Positions 45,870 through 55,606 of a stretch of 64,000 bases of DNA are shown here, in pieces. Below the pieces are notes generated by a model that did not search any database, was not told the DNA's origin, and was given only the letters and a program-made list of their open reading frames with translations. Origin of the DNA: Tetracentron sinense (lineage: Eukaryota; Streptophyta; Magnoliopsida; Trochodendrales; Trochodendraceae); assembly GCA_015143295.1 (NCBI GenBank), contig CM026570.1:23257250-23321249 (forward strand), given 5' to 3'. A program made the translations under genes and the position numbers. How positions within the stretch are numbered: the stretch's first letter is position 1; each line of letters begins with the position of its first letter.

Positions 45870-48800
45870 TCAAGTTGACGCATTGAGGTCTCGGATGCGC
45901 AACTTGTCAAGTGAGTTGTAAAAGTCCTTGCTAGACACAGCTTTTGTCAGGATATCCGCCAACTGATCTTCAGATCTCACAAATGGAAACCGAATTGTTT
46001 TTGCTTCAAGATTTTCTTTGATGAAATGTCGATCTACTTCCACGTGTTTAGTATGGTCATGTTGGATAGGGTTGTGGGAAATGGCAATTGTTGACTTATT
46101 GTCACAGAAGAGATTCATCTCGGAAGTGGGGGGGAAACCTATCTCAGTGAGTAGCTTTCTTAACCAAAGAAGCTCACAAAGACCCTTAGCCATTCCTCTA
46201 AATTCGGCTTCAGCACTTGATAATGCCACTACTTTTTGTTTCTTGCTTCTCCAGGTTACAAGATTTCTTCCAACAAATGTAAAATATCCTGAGGTGGATT
46301 TTCTGTCAGTGATGTTACCCGCCCAATCCGCATCCGTATAGCCATCAACCTTCAACTGACTGTTATTCTTTGAGAACATAAGCCCTTTGCCCGGGGATGA
46401 CTTCAAATATCGAAGTATGCGAATCACTGCTTCCATATGACTCTTACTTGGATTATGCATAAACTGGCTTACAACACTTACAGGATATGCAATATCAGGG
46501 CGAGTATGTGAGAGATAAATGAGTTTACCAACTAGCCTTTGGTATCTTCCTTTATCTGTTGGTACTTGGTCTGGGTATTCTTCAAGCCTGTGATTTTGAA
46601 CAATAGGAGTGTTTGCAGGTCTACACTCCAACATTCCTACCTCGGCTAGCAAGTCTAGTATGTATTTCCGTTGGGAAAGAAATATACCTTGTTTAGATCT
46701 GGCAACTTCAATTCCCAGAAAATGCTTGAGTCCTCCCAGATTTTTCATCTCAAATTCAGTTGCTAATTGCTTCTGAAGCCGAGAGATCTCTTCTTCATCA
46801 TTACCTGTGATAATCATGTCATCAACATAAACTATCAAAGCAGTTACCTTGCCCAACTGATGCTTTAAGAACAACATATGGTCTGAATTACTTTGTTGGA
46901 AGCCATATTTCTTCATTGCCAAGCTAAACCGTCCAAACCATGCTCGTGGTGATTGCTTTAGTCCGTACAATGCTCGTTGCAATTTACACACAACTTCCAT
47001 CTTTGCAGATGATGTGTAACCTGGAGGAACATCCATGTAGACCTCCTCTTCGAGATCGCCGTGAAGGAAAGCGTTCTTTACATCAAATTGATGCAAAGGC
47101 CAGTCAAAATTTACTACAAGAGACAATAACACTCTAACGCTATTCAACTTAGCTACCGGTGAGAAGGTCTCCTGATAATCAACTCCATATGTCTGCGTAT
47201 ATCCCTTTGCTACCAACCTTGCTTTGTACCATTCAATAGATCCATCTGCTTTGTGTTTAATAGAGAACACCCACCTGCATCCCATTGTTTTTTTTCCTTC
47301 AGGTAGTGGGACGAGAGTCCATGTATCATTTTTTAGTAGTGCCTCCATTTCTTCTTCCATAGCTCGGGTCCACCTTGGGCTTGCCAATGCCTCCTGAACA
47401 TTAGTAGGAATCTGGCACATGGAGAGCTCCTGTGCAAATTTCTTGAGAGGATCAGAGAGTCCCTTGGTGGAGACATAGTTAGCAATCGGATACTTCGACC
47501 TTCGTTCTTCAATATCTGGAGAGTATTTATTGGGTGGCTTGCCACGATTGTACCTGGGAGGTAAGACATATCCCATAGAAGTATCTATGTCATCATTATG
47601 TAAGGGTGTAATAGAAGTACTTACCTCAGGAGTATTCTTAGGAGATGATTCCATTGGTACTTCAGAGTGGGGGGATATAGGTTCGATCACATGCTCCACA
47701 TTGGGACATCTATCGGGCTCCACACTATCAGCTTCACCATTCAAACCACCTGAGTTGTCATTCGGTCCATCATGTTCAATATGCTCCTCATGATTCGGCT
47801 CCTCACGGTTGGACCAACTCCACTCATTCGGTCCCTCATGTCTAAACCAATTCAAGTCTTCATCATGTGTCTCCCCCTGAAGAGGAGAATTAAGTGTCGA
47901 AAAGAACATGTCAGTCTCCAAAAACTGCACATCCATAGTCACATAGAGTCGTTGGGTGGTAGGATCATAGCACCGGTACCCTTTTTGATGTATGTCGTAG
48001 CCCAAAAAAATACACCGTAGTGCACACGGGTCAAGCTTAGTGCGTTGGTTCTTATGGAGATGCACATATGCCACACACCCAAAGACTTGAGGAGGTAACA
48101 TCAAGGCTGTGGGAAGGGACACATGTGTAGACAAAGATTGGAGTGGAGTCTTAAAGGACAAAACCTTGGAAGACATTCGGTTGAGAAGATGGACTGCAGT
48201 AGATACGGCATCAGTCCAAAAACATTTGGGCATATGAGCATTGAGGAGGAGGGCCCGTCCAGTCTCAAGAATGTGTCTATTCTTCCTCTCTGCAACTCCG
48301 TTCTGTTGAGGTGTCTGTGAGCATGAAGTTTCATGAATTAGACCATGGTGATTGAAGTAAGCTTGAAGTTGCTTATTGACATATTCACCACCATTGTCTA
48401 AGCAGAGAACCTGAATGGTTGCACCATACTGAGTGCGAATCATAACATGGAATTTTTCAAAGATACTGAGAACCTCATCTTTGTGTTTCATTAAGTAGAG
48501 CCATGTCATATGAGTACAATCATCCACAAAAATAACAAACCAACGGAAGCCAGACATATTAGTAATAGGTGAGGGACCCCATACATCCGAGTGAATTAAC
48601 GCAAATAGAGTGTCACTTTTATTCATGCTTAATGGATAAGTAGCTCTATGGCTCTTAGCCAAAATACAAGTGTCACATTTCAAATCAGAAATCTGTAAAT
48701 ACGTAAACAAATCAGGAAAAACATGCTTCAAATATGGAAAGGATGGGTGACCCAAGCGTCGATGCCAAAGCCAAAGTTGTTTCTCTTGAGCAGTATTCGG

Positions 48801-50276
48801 ATGGTGCATATTATGTGCCTGACCTATACTGAAGTTGTCCACATAGTATAATCCCCCTCTCTTAGTACCACTCCCAATTATCTCCTGTGTGAGAATATCC
48901 CGAAGAAGACAAAAATTTGGATATATGAGTACTACACACCCTAGATCGGTAGTAATCTGACTGACAGACAATAATTTATGTGAAAGAGATGGAACAAGCA
49001 AAGTGTTGGGTAAATTCAATGATGGAGATAAAGTCACAGAGCCCGCTCCAGTAACGGGAGAAATAACACCATTGGCATTGGCTATGCTTGTGCGTCGTGG
49101 AAGAGAGGTCTGAGAAAAGTCCGTGGCATCAAAGGTCATATGGTCTGTGGCCCCAGAGTCAAGAAGCCATGCACTACATTCCGCATCACTGTGAGGAGTA
49201 AGATGGGCAAGACCAAAGATACCTGAATTCAAGTTGGAGGAGTTATATTTGGACGTTGTTGCTGGTTGTATGAGAGAGAGGTGGGGCTCGGCAGCAACAA
49301 TAGCAGGTTTGCCTGGTTCTCCATTATTGTCAATTGCATCACGGCGTTTATGTGCTTGAAGATCATGCCACCAATTAGGGTACCCATTCAACTTAAAACA
49401 ATTTTCACGACTATGTTTCTGGTTACCACAATGAGAGCATTTGAGAACCTCAGTGGAAGTGCGTGGCTTTGCAGATTTGCCACGAGTAGAGTTGCCCAAC
49501 GTGAGACCTTTGGAAACCAAAACCGCTCCCTGGGTTCCATCGGTGTCGTTGTTAGTCATCACCTGTTGTCGGATGGCCTCCCGTCTAACGTGGGCATACG
49601 CTTGCTCAACAGTGGGAAACAGTTTCATCTGTAAAACATCCCCACCTATTTTACTGAGCCGATCATCAAGGCCATCCAAAAAGACATAAACACGGTCTTC
49701 CTGGAGTAGCTGATTATAAAGCTGGATATCAACAGTGCACTCCATGGGATTCGGCCGACGAAAATCAATTTCACGCCATAAACCCTGCAAATCAGTGTAG
49801 TATTTTTCAAGAGAGCCGGCGTTTTGCTTCATGCGAGTCACGCGGCGTCGCAGATCATACACTTGTGATGTATCACTACCATCAAAGAAAGTGGTGGCAA
49901 TTGAATCCCAAACCGCTTTTGCCGTGGGAAAGTGAATAAAATTGCCGATCAAGGATGGATCCATGGAAGTAATAAACCATCCTTTGACAATGGCGTTGTC
50001 AGTGTGCCACTTGCGAAAGGAGGGATCAGTTTGTGGCGGCTGGGGAAAGTCGCCGTTTATATATCCCAGTTTGTCCTTGCCAGAGATATACATCTCGACA
50101 ACCTGGGACCATAAAGCATAATTGGAGCCGTCCAACTTAATGCCAATTGGAGCAGCAGATGGTTCGGTGGTTACTGTCGGGGACTGAGCTTTGTTCAAAG
50201 CCTCGGTCATCCTTGTAGTCAATTCAAGAATAGATTCGGATAGGTTGGACTTTGTCGCCAGAAGTATGCTGATCAT
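45870..50276 (-). CDS. Copia gag-pol polyprotein, intact
   Basis: One open frame runs without a stop from the LTR to 45870. Numbered from the upstream ATG at 50417, it has: gag (to about 310); zinc knuckle CSHCGNQKHSRENC from C327; protease LLDSGATDHM with Asp420; GAG-pre-integrase with an HHCC-like WHRRLGHP; integrase catalytic D611, D674, E710 (35 residues between the last two); reverse transcriptase with YVDD at 1197-1200; RNase H with D1362 (YTDADWAG). The ATG at 50417 lies in the LTR and its frame crosses the primer site, so it cannot be the true start. The first usable Met in this frame is at 50276 (residue 48). The stop overlaps the polypurine tract. All catalytic residues looked for are present. 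Confidence 0.93.
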   Translation of the reverse strand: MISILLATKSNLSESILELTTRMTEALNKAQSPTVTTEPSAAPIGIKLDGSNYALWSQVVEMYISGKDKLGYINGDFPQPPQTDPSFRKWHTDNAIVKGWFITSMDPSLIGNFIHFPTAKAVWDSIATTFFDGSDTSQVYDLRRRVTRMKQNAGSLEKYYTDLQGLWREIDFRRPNPMECTVDIQLYNQLLQEDRVYVFLDGLDDRLSKIGGDVLQMKLFPTVEQAYAHVRREAIRQQVMTNNDTDGTQGAVLVSKGLTLGNSTRGKSAKPRTSTEVLKCSHCGNQKHSRENCFKLNGYPNWWHDLQAHKRRDAIDNNGEPGKPAIVAAEPHLSLIQPATTSKYNSSNLNSGIFGLAHLTPHSDAECSAWLLDSGATDHMTFDATDFSQTSLPRRTSIANANGVISPVTGAGSVTLSPSLNLPNTLLVPSLSHKLLSVSQITTDLGCVVLIYPNFCLLRDILTQEIIGSGTKRGGLYYVDNFSIGQAHNMHHPNTAQEKQLWLWHRRLGHPSFPYLKHVFPDLFTYLQISDLKCDTCILAKSHRATYPLSMNKSDTLFALIHSDVWGPSPITNMSGFRWFVIFVDDCTHMTWLYLMKHKDEVLSIFEKFHVMIRTQYGATIQVLCLDNGGEYVNKQLQAYFNHHGLIHETSCSQTPQQNGVAERKNRHILETGRALLLNAHMPKCFWTDAVSTAVHLLNRMSSKVLSFKTPLQSLSTHVSLPTALMLPPQVFGCVAYVHLHKNQRTKLDPCALRCIFLGYDIHQKGYRCYDPTTQRLYVTMDVQFLETDMFFSTLNSPLQGETHDEDLNWFRHEGPNEWSWSNREEPNHEEHIEHDGPNDNSGGLNGEADSVEPDRCPNVEHVIEPISPHSEVPMESSPKNTPEVSTSITPLHNDDIDTSMGYVLPPRYNRGKPPNKYSPDIEERRSKYPIANYVSTKGLSDPLKKFAQELSMCQIPTNVQEALASPRWTRAMEEEMEALLKNDTWTLVPLPEGKKTMGCRWVFSIKHKADGSIEWYKARLVAKGYTQTYGVDYQETFSPVAKLNSVRVLLSLVVNFDWPLHQFDVKNAFLHGDLEEEVYMDVPPGYTSSAKMEVVCKLQRALYGLKQSPRAWFGRFSLAMKKYGFQQSNSDHMLFLKHQLGKVTALIVYVDDMIITGNDEEEISRLQKQLATEFEMKNLGGLKHFLGIEVARSKQGIFLSQRKYILDLLAEVGMLECRPANTPIVQNHRLEEYPDQVPTDKGRYQRLVGKLIYLSHTRPDIAYPVSVVSQFMHNPSKSHMEAVIRILRYLKSSPGKGLMFSKNNSQLKVDGYTDADWAGNITDRKSTSGYFTFVGRNLVTWRSKKQKVVALSSAEAEFRGMAKGLCELLWLRKLLTEIGFPPTSEMNLFCDNKSTIAISHNPIQHDHTKHVEVDRHFIKENLEAKTIRFPFVRSEDQLADILTKAVSSKDFYNSLDKLRIRDLNAST

Positions 50277-50352
50277 CGGAGTCCGCCATGATAACGAAGA
50301 AGAAAGGATGAAGTTGTTGTTATTGGGTGATACAGGAAGCCAGAACTCGTAT

Positions 50353-50365
50353 GGCTCTGATACCA
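50353..50365 (-). other. Primer-binding site, initiator Met tRNA type
   Basis: TGGTATCAGAGCC directly downstream of the 5' LTR on the minus strand, complementary to the 3' end of plant initiator methionine tRNA. Confidence 0.93.
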
Positions 50366-50573
50366 TGTCAAAAAAAAATCTGTATTTCTCATATATTGAA
50401 AACTCTGTTCTGTACAAAACGTATATATCAAAACTCTAAGCTCTAAGAAACTATTCTTGGATATACACTAACAGTTGCTAGAATCACGTTTACTCCCTTA
50501 TTTATGGGATCTTTACAAATATGAAATGCCTAAAAACTCTCTTGTTTGTTTTTGATGACAGCTCACGCCAACA
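50366..50573 (-). repeat. 5' LTR of the copia element
   Basis: 208 bases from TGTCAAAAAAAAATCTG to CACGCCAACA on the plus strand, directly next to the primer-binding site. Confidence 0.96.
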
Positions 50574-50769
50574 TCCACAAATTATATGGTTATGCATATA
50601 TACATAGAAGAACAGAGTTATGAGCAGTTGGCAATCCTGAATGGCAAATCTGCATGTTGTGATTCAATATTTGGATGACATGTAGCAATATCATTTTCAT
50701 GTAGCAACAATATGTATTTGAACAAAAAAGCAAATCTAAATTTTAGCTTTTCTTGGCTCTTAATTTTTT

Positions 50770-50955
50770 TTTATGGTTGAATAATTAATACAGTATTACA
50801 TATACATGTGCGTACACACACACACATATATTATTTATTTGTGAAAATGAAGTAGCGTAAGGCTTTCTTGTGAGGCTTAAGTCTCACACCTTGAGGCTTA
50901 TGCCTCACTCATCTTTGGGGTCTCAACGCCATGCCCATGCCTTTCATGTTTTAAA
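50770..50955. mobile_element. MITE-like fragment, inverted relative of 43277
   Basis: Read on the minus strand from 50951 it gives TTTTAAAACATGAAAGG, GGCGTTGAGA, AAGCCTCACAAGAAAGCC and then an AT/GT-rich part, matching the order at 43277. Its other end is not identified. Confidence 0.55.
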
Positions 50956-52177
50956 ATCAACTTCTAAAATTTAGAAAGAAATGAAAAATCAACTTCTAAA
51001 AGTGATCCTATACTAACATAATTACATAAGTCCTAACACTGGCAAAACTCCTTTCTTTTGGTTTGAGTGTATTATTCATCAACTGGTACTACTGTCATTC
51101 TTCACCTTTTTCGTGCTTTTGCCATTACTCAAATTATGTCTGGATTGCATTATCTTTGTCTTATAGGGGAAGGTAATTCAATATGCCTTTGTAATTACTA
51201 CTTTCAGTTTCAGTTATATTTTAACACAAATAAATTGACTAACGGGATTTAATTGCATTTTTCCATTTCTTGCACCTCTTTTGGTATGCAAATCTTTTGC
51301 ATTGAGAGGATTGATTTGGTGTATGGCTCTCAGATCCAGCTTTGGTGCACATCAAATTATTGAACAAAAGTGATTTTACTAAAGCAGATTTTAAGTTGGA
51401 GCTAAGTTAGCTGGAATGTTAGTAATTGTAGGCTGGCTGTCTTGACACTATAAGAATTTTTCAGGGCGCATGAATTTGGGTTTAAACACGGAGACTTATA
51501 TGAGACTTTAGGGTACATGAGATATGGATGCTGACAAGAAAAGGGGAAAAAAGGAAAGGACATATCTCTGAGTTGCTTATTTTATGGTTAGAGAATGGAT
51601 GGGGTTATGGTGTTTATTGATTTAATCTCTCCCCACTTACCATTTAAGGTTGTGGGAACAGAGGGTGGGTATGAAATATTATTATGAAGCTGTTCGGTAG
51701 GTTCTTCTATTGTCAAGTATTTTGTGGTGGTTGTTCATCTTATGGGGTCTTGAATTTTTTGTTCCGACATCGGGAAACATGTACACGCATGCAAGTTGAG
51801 TTCACCATGCTATTGGTCACTTTCACATGGGAGATCTCCTAGAACATAAGTTCATTAGCTTAGTGCTTAGACGAATCTCATATTTATCTTCTTCTTTTTT
51901 GTGGGTAGGGGGGATTGGTCAGGTTGAGTTTTTGAATAGGACGTGGATCTCCTAGAGTACCAGTTTGCAGTTGATACACTGTCGTTGGAGCTTCTGGGTA
52001 CCAACTCTCTCATGTTAGTGGAGATGTCAGATGAGGCACTTGTGTCCCAGACATTTTTCTCATTTGAGTTTCCGAGTTGGTTCCTAGTGTTTTGGAGTTA
52101 TTCACCAGCATGTGAGTGTGCACTATGTTTCAGTCTTTTAAGTTTATGATAATATAGGGTAATGCGTAATATATATA

Positions 52178-52318
52178 GGGTAATGCTAGCTCCACTTTCT
52201 TTTAAACCCACTTTCTTCTTCGTGGGAAAGACGTGTAATTATCTTCCATTAAGAAAGAACCACTTGTTATGAACTAACACTCTGTCCAATCACAAGAAGA
52301 GTGTTGCTAGCATTATCC
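52178..52318. mobile_element. Small MITE, 141 bp
   Basis: Ends GGGTAATGCTAGC (52178-52190) and GCTAGCATTATCC (52306-52318) are inverted repeats with one mismatch. The terminal text resembles the GGTTAATGCTAG units at 42214-42320. The target duplication is unclear. It lies 97 bases before the L20 acceptor. Confidence 0.75.
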
Positions 52319-52415
52319 GATAATGTATTTAAGTTGGGAACTTAACTTTACTTGTTCTTGTTTACATGTTTTTTGTTTTCGTGTATTTTTACCTGATTTT
52401 TCCCCCTATTGTCAG

Positions 52416-52607
52416 GTAAATTACGGTAACTTTATGCATGGGCTGATGAAGGAGAACATCCAGCTGAACAGGAAGGTTCTTTCAGAGCTATCCATGCATG
52501 AGCCATATAGCTTCAAGGCCATGGTAGATGTTTCCCGTAATGCCTTTCCTGGGAACAAGAAAGTGGTGGTTCCTCCCAAAAAGGAAGGCATTTCAATAGT
52601 ATTATAA
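52416..52607 (+). CDS. Ribosomal protein L20 (mitochondrial type), last exon
   Basis: After the acceptor TATTGTCAG the exon codes 63 residues: VNYGNFMHGLMKENIQLNRK, VLSELSMHEPYSFKAMVDVS, RNAFPGNKKVVVPPKKEGIS, IVL and stop. This is the C-terminal globular domain of L20, where LNRKVLSEL and the following MHEP...F segment are strongly conserved. It joins the exon at 39798 in phase 0. The Lys-rich tail beyond GNK is typical of plant nuclear-encoded versions. This exon looks undamaged. Confidence 0.85.
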   Translation, partial: VNYGNFMHGLMKENIQLNRKVLSELSMHEPYSFKAMVDVSRNAFPGNKKVVVPPKKEGISIVL

Positions 52608-53262
52608 TTGTCCATTTTAATCACCCTACAAAACCTACTATTATCTTTAGTCTAGCTGAAACTGTTGAAGGGCTGATATTTTAAATACAAGAGAATGTCC
52701 TGTAAGTTATTTCTCATGTCTTCTTTTTTTAATCATTTTAATTGCCACTTTGGTATGTTTCTTCACCATTTTAGTATTGCTTTAGATTTTGGAGGTCTCA
52801 TTAATCTTAATAATGTTATGAAATGCTTGGAATGAGCTAAAAACATTTCTGAACAAGGCAAAATGAAGGCACATATGTGGATTTTCTGTTTTGTTTTGAA
52901 AAATAGTTTATCATTAAGATCTCATTACATTTCACGATTTGTTTCCTTTCCTTTGGTTAAGTTTTCTTTTTTGAAAAGAAAAATCCAATTTGTTCTAAAC
53001 ATGGTTTACATCTTTCAACTTGCATTTGGTGACAATACTATGGATTTTGCATTTCTGATATAGGATACCAGGTCTACCCTTCTGGAAGTGCAGTTTGTAT
53101 TTTGGGATGCTGGGGATGGGGCCATACTCACAAAATTTACACCAGTTGGATGACTAAAACTAATATAACCAACAGATGATTTGTATGCCTAATTACAGGA
53201 GGTTCATGCTACGGACCCTATTTATTTGTGGTAGATTAGTTGTTAGGAGGTTAGATTGGCTG
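52608..53262 (+). other. Probable 3' UTR and downstream sequence of L20
   Basis: No coding signal. TTAATAATG-type AT-rich stretches may hold polyadenylation sites, but none is distinctive. Confidence 0.4.
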
Positions 53263-53423
53263 CCTTTTGCCCCCTCATCCCAGACATGTTTCTTTTAACT
53301 GCGGTTAATATTTTTAGCAATGTCCCCCTAAAAATTAAGGTTTAATATATTTACTAATGTTAACCACAGTTAAAGGGAGTTAAAAAAAGGGACAGGACAT
53401 GTGTCGGTGATGAGGGGCAAGAC
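53263..53423. mobile_element. Foldback MITE, about 160 bp
   Basis: The left arm CTTTTGCCCCCTCATCCC with ACATGT pairs with the right arm ACATGTGTCGGTGATGAGGG near 53398. Inner pairs TTAACTGCGGTTAAT and TAACCACAGTTAA also match, so most of it folds into one hairpin. The exact ends and target duplication are uncertain (TGC on both sides is possible). Confidence 0.75.
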
Positions 53424-54205
53424 GTGCTCCGGAGCAGATTATATTTCATCTATATTTAGTTGTTATTGAGTTAATTTATTCAAGGTGGAAATAAAGTAAA
53501 GAGAATTAGGTGGCCTTTGATTGAATTCTAGAATATTGAAAATTAATTGTCAAATAATCACTTTTTCAAATATTTTCAAATAATAGTAAGTCTGAGCTTG
53601 GTATCAAAAGCTTAAATTGATTGTTCCAACATTGGTATGAGCAATCGGTCCACATGGGAAAGGGGACCTTCTTCGTTCATGGTGAATAAAAGACAAGAAA
53701 ATAGTCAAACTTAAACACTCTATCGAAGATGTACGGAAGATATACGTGTTGAGCTGCTATCTCGCTTTGATACCGTGAATGCGTGCATTCAAAACATGGA
53801 TGCTAGGGTGGCAATTGGGCCGGGCTAGCCCCAGGCCTGATTGTTTGGCCCCAAGTTTGAGCGGGTGATCTAACTCGCTTTTGTTTAGGTTGAGATTGGG
53901 CTGAAATTTAGGTCCGAAATAAACTTTGGGAAGAGCTTGGTTAGCTCAACCCGAACTCAGCATGATTACATGTGTTTTCAGATAGATGGAAATACCCTTC
54001 TTTACGTTATAAGAAGGGTTATGGTTTTTATCTTCTCTTTTGGCATTGCGGATCTCTCTTCGTTATTGTAACCCATTAAGTCCTCAAGATCTTCATTATT
54101 TTATTGTAACACTTAGGAACCTGATTTGAATCGCCAAAAAAGTGGTTTAGATGTTGTTTTTAGTAGGTGACATCATTTATCTAGGTTGGTAGTGTAAGGT
54201 AGGAG
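53424..54205. other. No recognisable gene
   Basis: Non-coding. A segment at 53807-53950 (GGGTGGCAATTGGGCCGGGC and later CAACCCGAACTC) resembles the ends of a dispersed DNA repeat, but a matching second terminus was not secured. Confidence 0.45.
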
Positions 54206-54679
54206 TGAAGGGAATCCAGATAAAAAAATATGTGGAAAACTGGATTTGAAGATCTTTATATAGAAACTGAATATTGAATAGATTTTGATGATTTACATTG
54301 ACCCTAAATAGGATTTATATAGATTTAACAATATAGACTTTATGGAAAGTAAATCTAGCTATTCACACTTAAGCAAATCTAATCTACCCTTAATTGATTC
54401 TAATATAATATTCTGATGAGATACACTTGAATGATATAGTGCATCTCATTCACCTTATTACAATACCTCTTACTATATTCTCCAACACTCTCCCTCAAAT
54501 TCATGGTGATTGAAAAATCTCCATGAATTTGCCATGAATAGAAATTCTCGACACATTTTTATTTCTGCTTGACCCATTTGATCTTCATTGTATGCTTGCT
54601 TGTAGGTAAATGTTGCTTGCTTGTTGATGTATGTTGACGAACCAAATGGGCCTCTAATGGGCCAAAAGAAGGGGCCTCT

Positions 54680-54930
54680 GTGAGCAAAGAATGGTCTCTA
54701 TGCACCTTAAAGTAGCGCCACTAATGGGCCTAACAGGGCTCAATGGCCAAGAAAAGCATCTTCAAGAGGCTTCAACTGGGCCTCCATGGGTCTATAAAGT
54801 GGTCTCTATGGACAGGGAAAGCAGTGCCACTAATGGGCCTAACAGGGCTCAATGGCCAGGAAAAGCAGCCTCAATAGGCTTCAACTGGGCCTCCATGAGC
54901 CTAAACAAAGTGGTCTCTATGGACCGGTGA
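54680..54930. repeat. Tandem duplication, period 109 bp
   Basis: CACTAATGGGCCTAACAGGG recurs with a 109-base spacing (54719 and 54828), followed in both by CTCAATGGCC and CTTCAACTGGGCCTCCATG. It lies in the internal region of element B. Confidence 0.88.
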
Positions 54931-54967
54931 ACATGGCCTCTATGATAGCCATTTTTTTTTTCCACCA

Positions 54968-55282
54968 TCAACCAATAAAGATCCGTATGAACGATGAGAG
55001 AGGTGGTGAATTGGCCTCTATGATAGTGCGCCCGACAGAACTATGAGGACCATTTGTTGTGAGAAGTTCTTCAAGGGCAACTTTCACTCTTAGGGGGAGG
55101 CAGATAGCATTGGCATCCATAAAATTAGGATTAGCACCTACTACTAAAACCAGCTCGACAATAATAACAGAGTTAACTGATTCACTAGAGAAGGCACAGT
55201 GGAGGGCAGTGTACTTTTCTGGGCCGCATAAGAGATTAGCATCAGTATATGAAATCAAGATCAAAAGCCAAGATTGTTGCAA
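54968..55282 (-). pseudogene. Captured ankyrin-repeat fragment of a CCCH zinc-finger gene
   Basis: A minus-strand frame of 104 codons inside element B, in the same sense as the element. It reads YTDANLLCGPEKYTALHCAF, then VGANPNFMDANAICLPLRVK, VALEELLTTNGPHSS and NSPPLSS. TALHCA and GA(D/N)PN..DAN are ankyrin-repeat signatures. This succession, with the later NSPPLSS, resembles plant CCCH zinc-finger proteins with N-terminal ankyrin repeats. No Cys3His finger is included, so only part of the gene was taken. The parent gene is not in the window. The frame has no stop over the captured stretch, though several conserved residues are changed. The ATG is not native. Confidence 0.7.
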
Positions 55283-55606
55283 GAACTAGGTGCATGCTGT
55301 CCAAAAGAAAAATTGTAACGGGATGGAGCAGATTGTATTCCAAGGAGGACGGCTATAAGTTGGACAGGCAGCACTGCGGCTACCTTAAATGCTAAAAGGA
55401 AAGAAAAAATCACAAGAAAAAAATTCAGACCCGTCGGGCGGCACATTGCCGCCCCCCCGGAAGGGCAATTCAACAAGATAGGAACCAAAACTAAAAACAC
55501 GAAAGCATGGTCGGATTGACCCGCTCTGATACCATATAGAAACTGAATATTGAATAGATTTTGATGATTTACATTGACCCTAAATAGGATTTATATAGAT
55601 TTAACA

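Larger units (their letters stand above)
45655..50573 (-). mobile_element. Full-length Ty1-copia retrotransposon, young
   Basis: A 4.9 kb element with two 208-bp LTRs, a primer-binding site, a polypurine tract and an open gag-pol frame. The LTRs differ at 4 positions (1.9 percent), so insertion is recent. Flanks TCCAT (45650-45654) and TCCAC (50574-50578) match at 4 of 5. It lies antisense in the L20 intron, next to gypsy pol. Confidence 0.96.
39852..52415 (+). other. Intron of the L20 gene (12.6 kb)
   Basis: It runs from the donor GTGAGTAAC to the acceptor CCCCTATTGTCAG. It carries RTE, gypsy, hAT, MITE and copia insertions listed separately. Segments 39852-41259, 50574-50769 and 50956-52177 show no gene or clear transposon. 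Confidence 0.8.

Noticed and set aside
43784..47137. Plus-strand frames opposite gypsy and copia pol
   Set aside because: Antisense shadows of well-supported minus-strand polyproteins.
50277..50417. First 47 codons of the long copia frame
   Set aside because: They are read from the LTR and across the primer-binding site, so they are not part of the protein.
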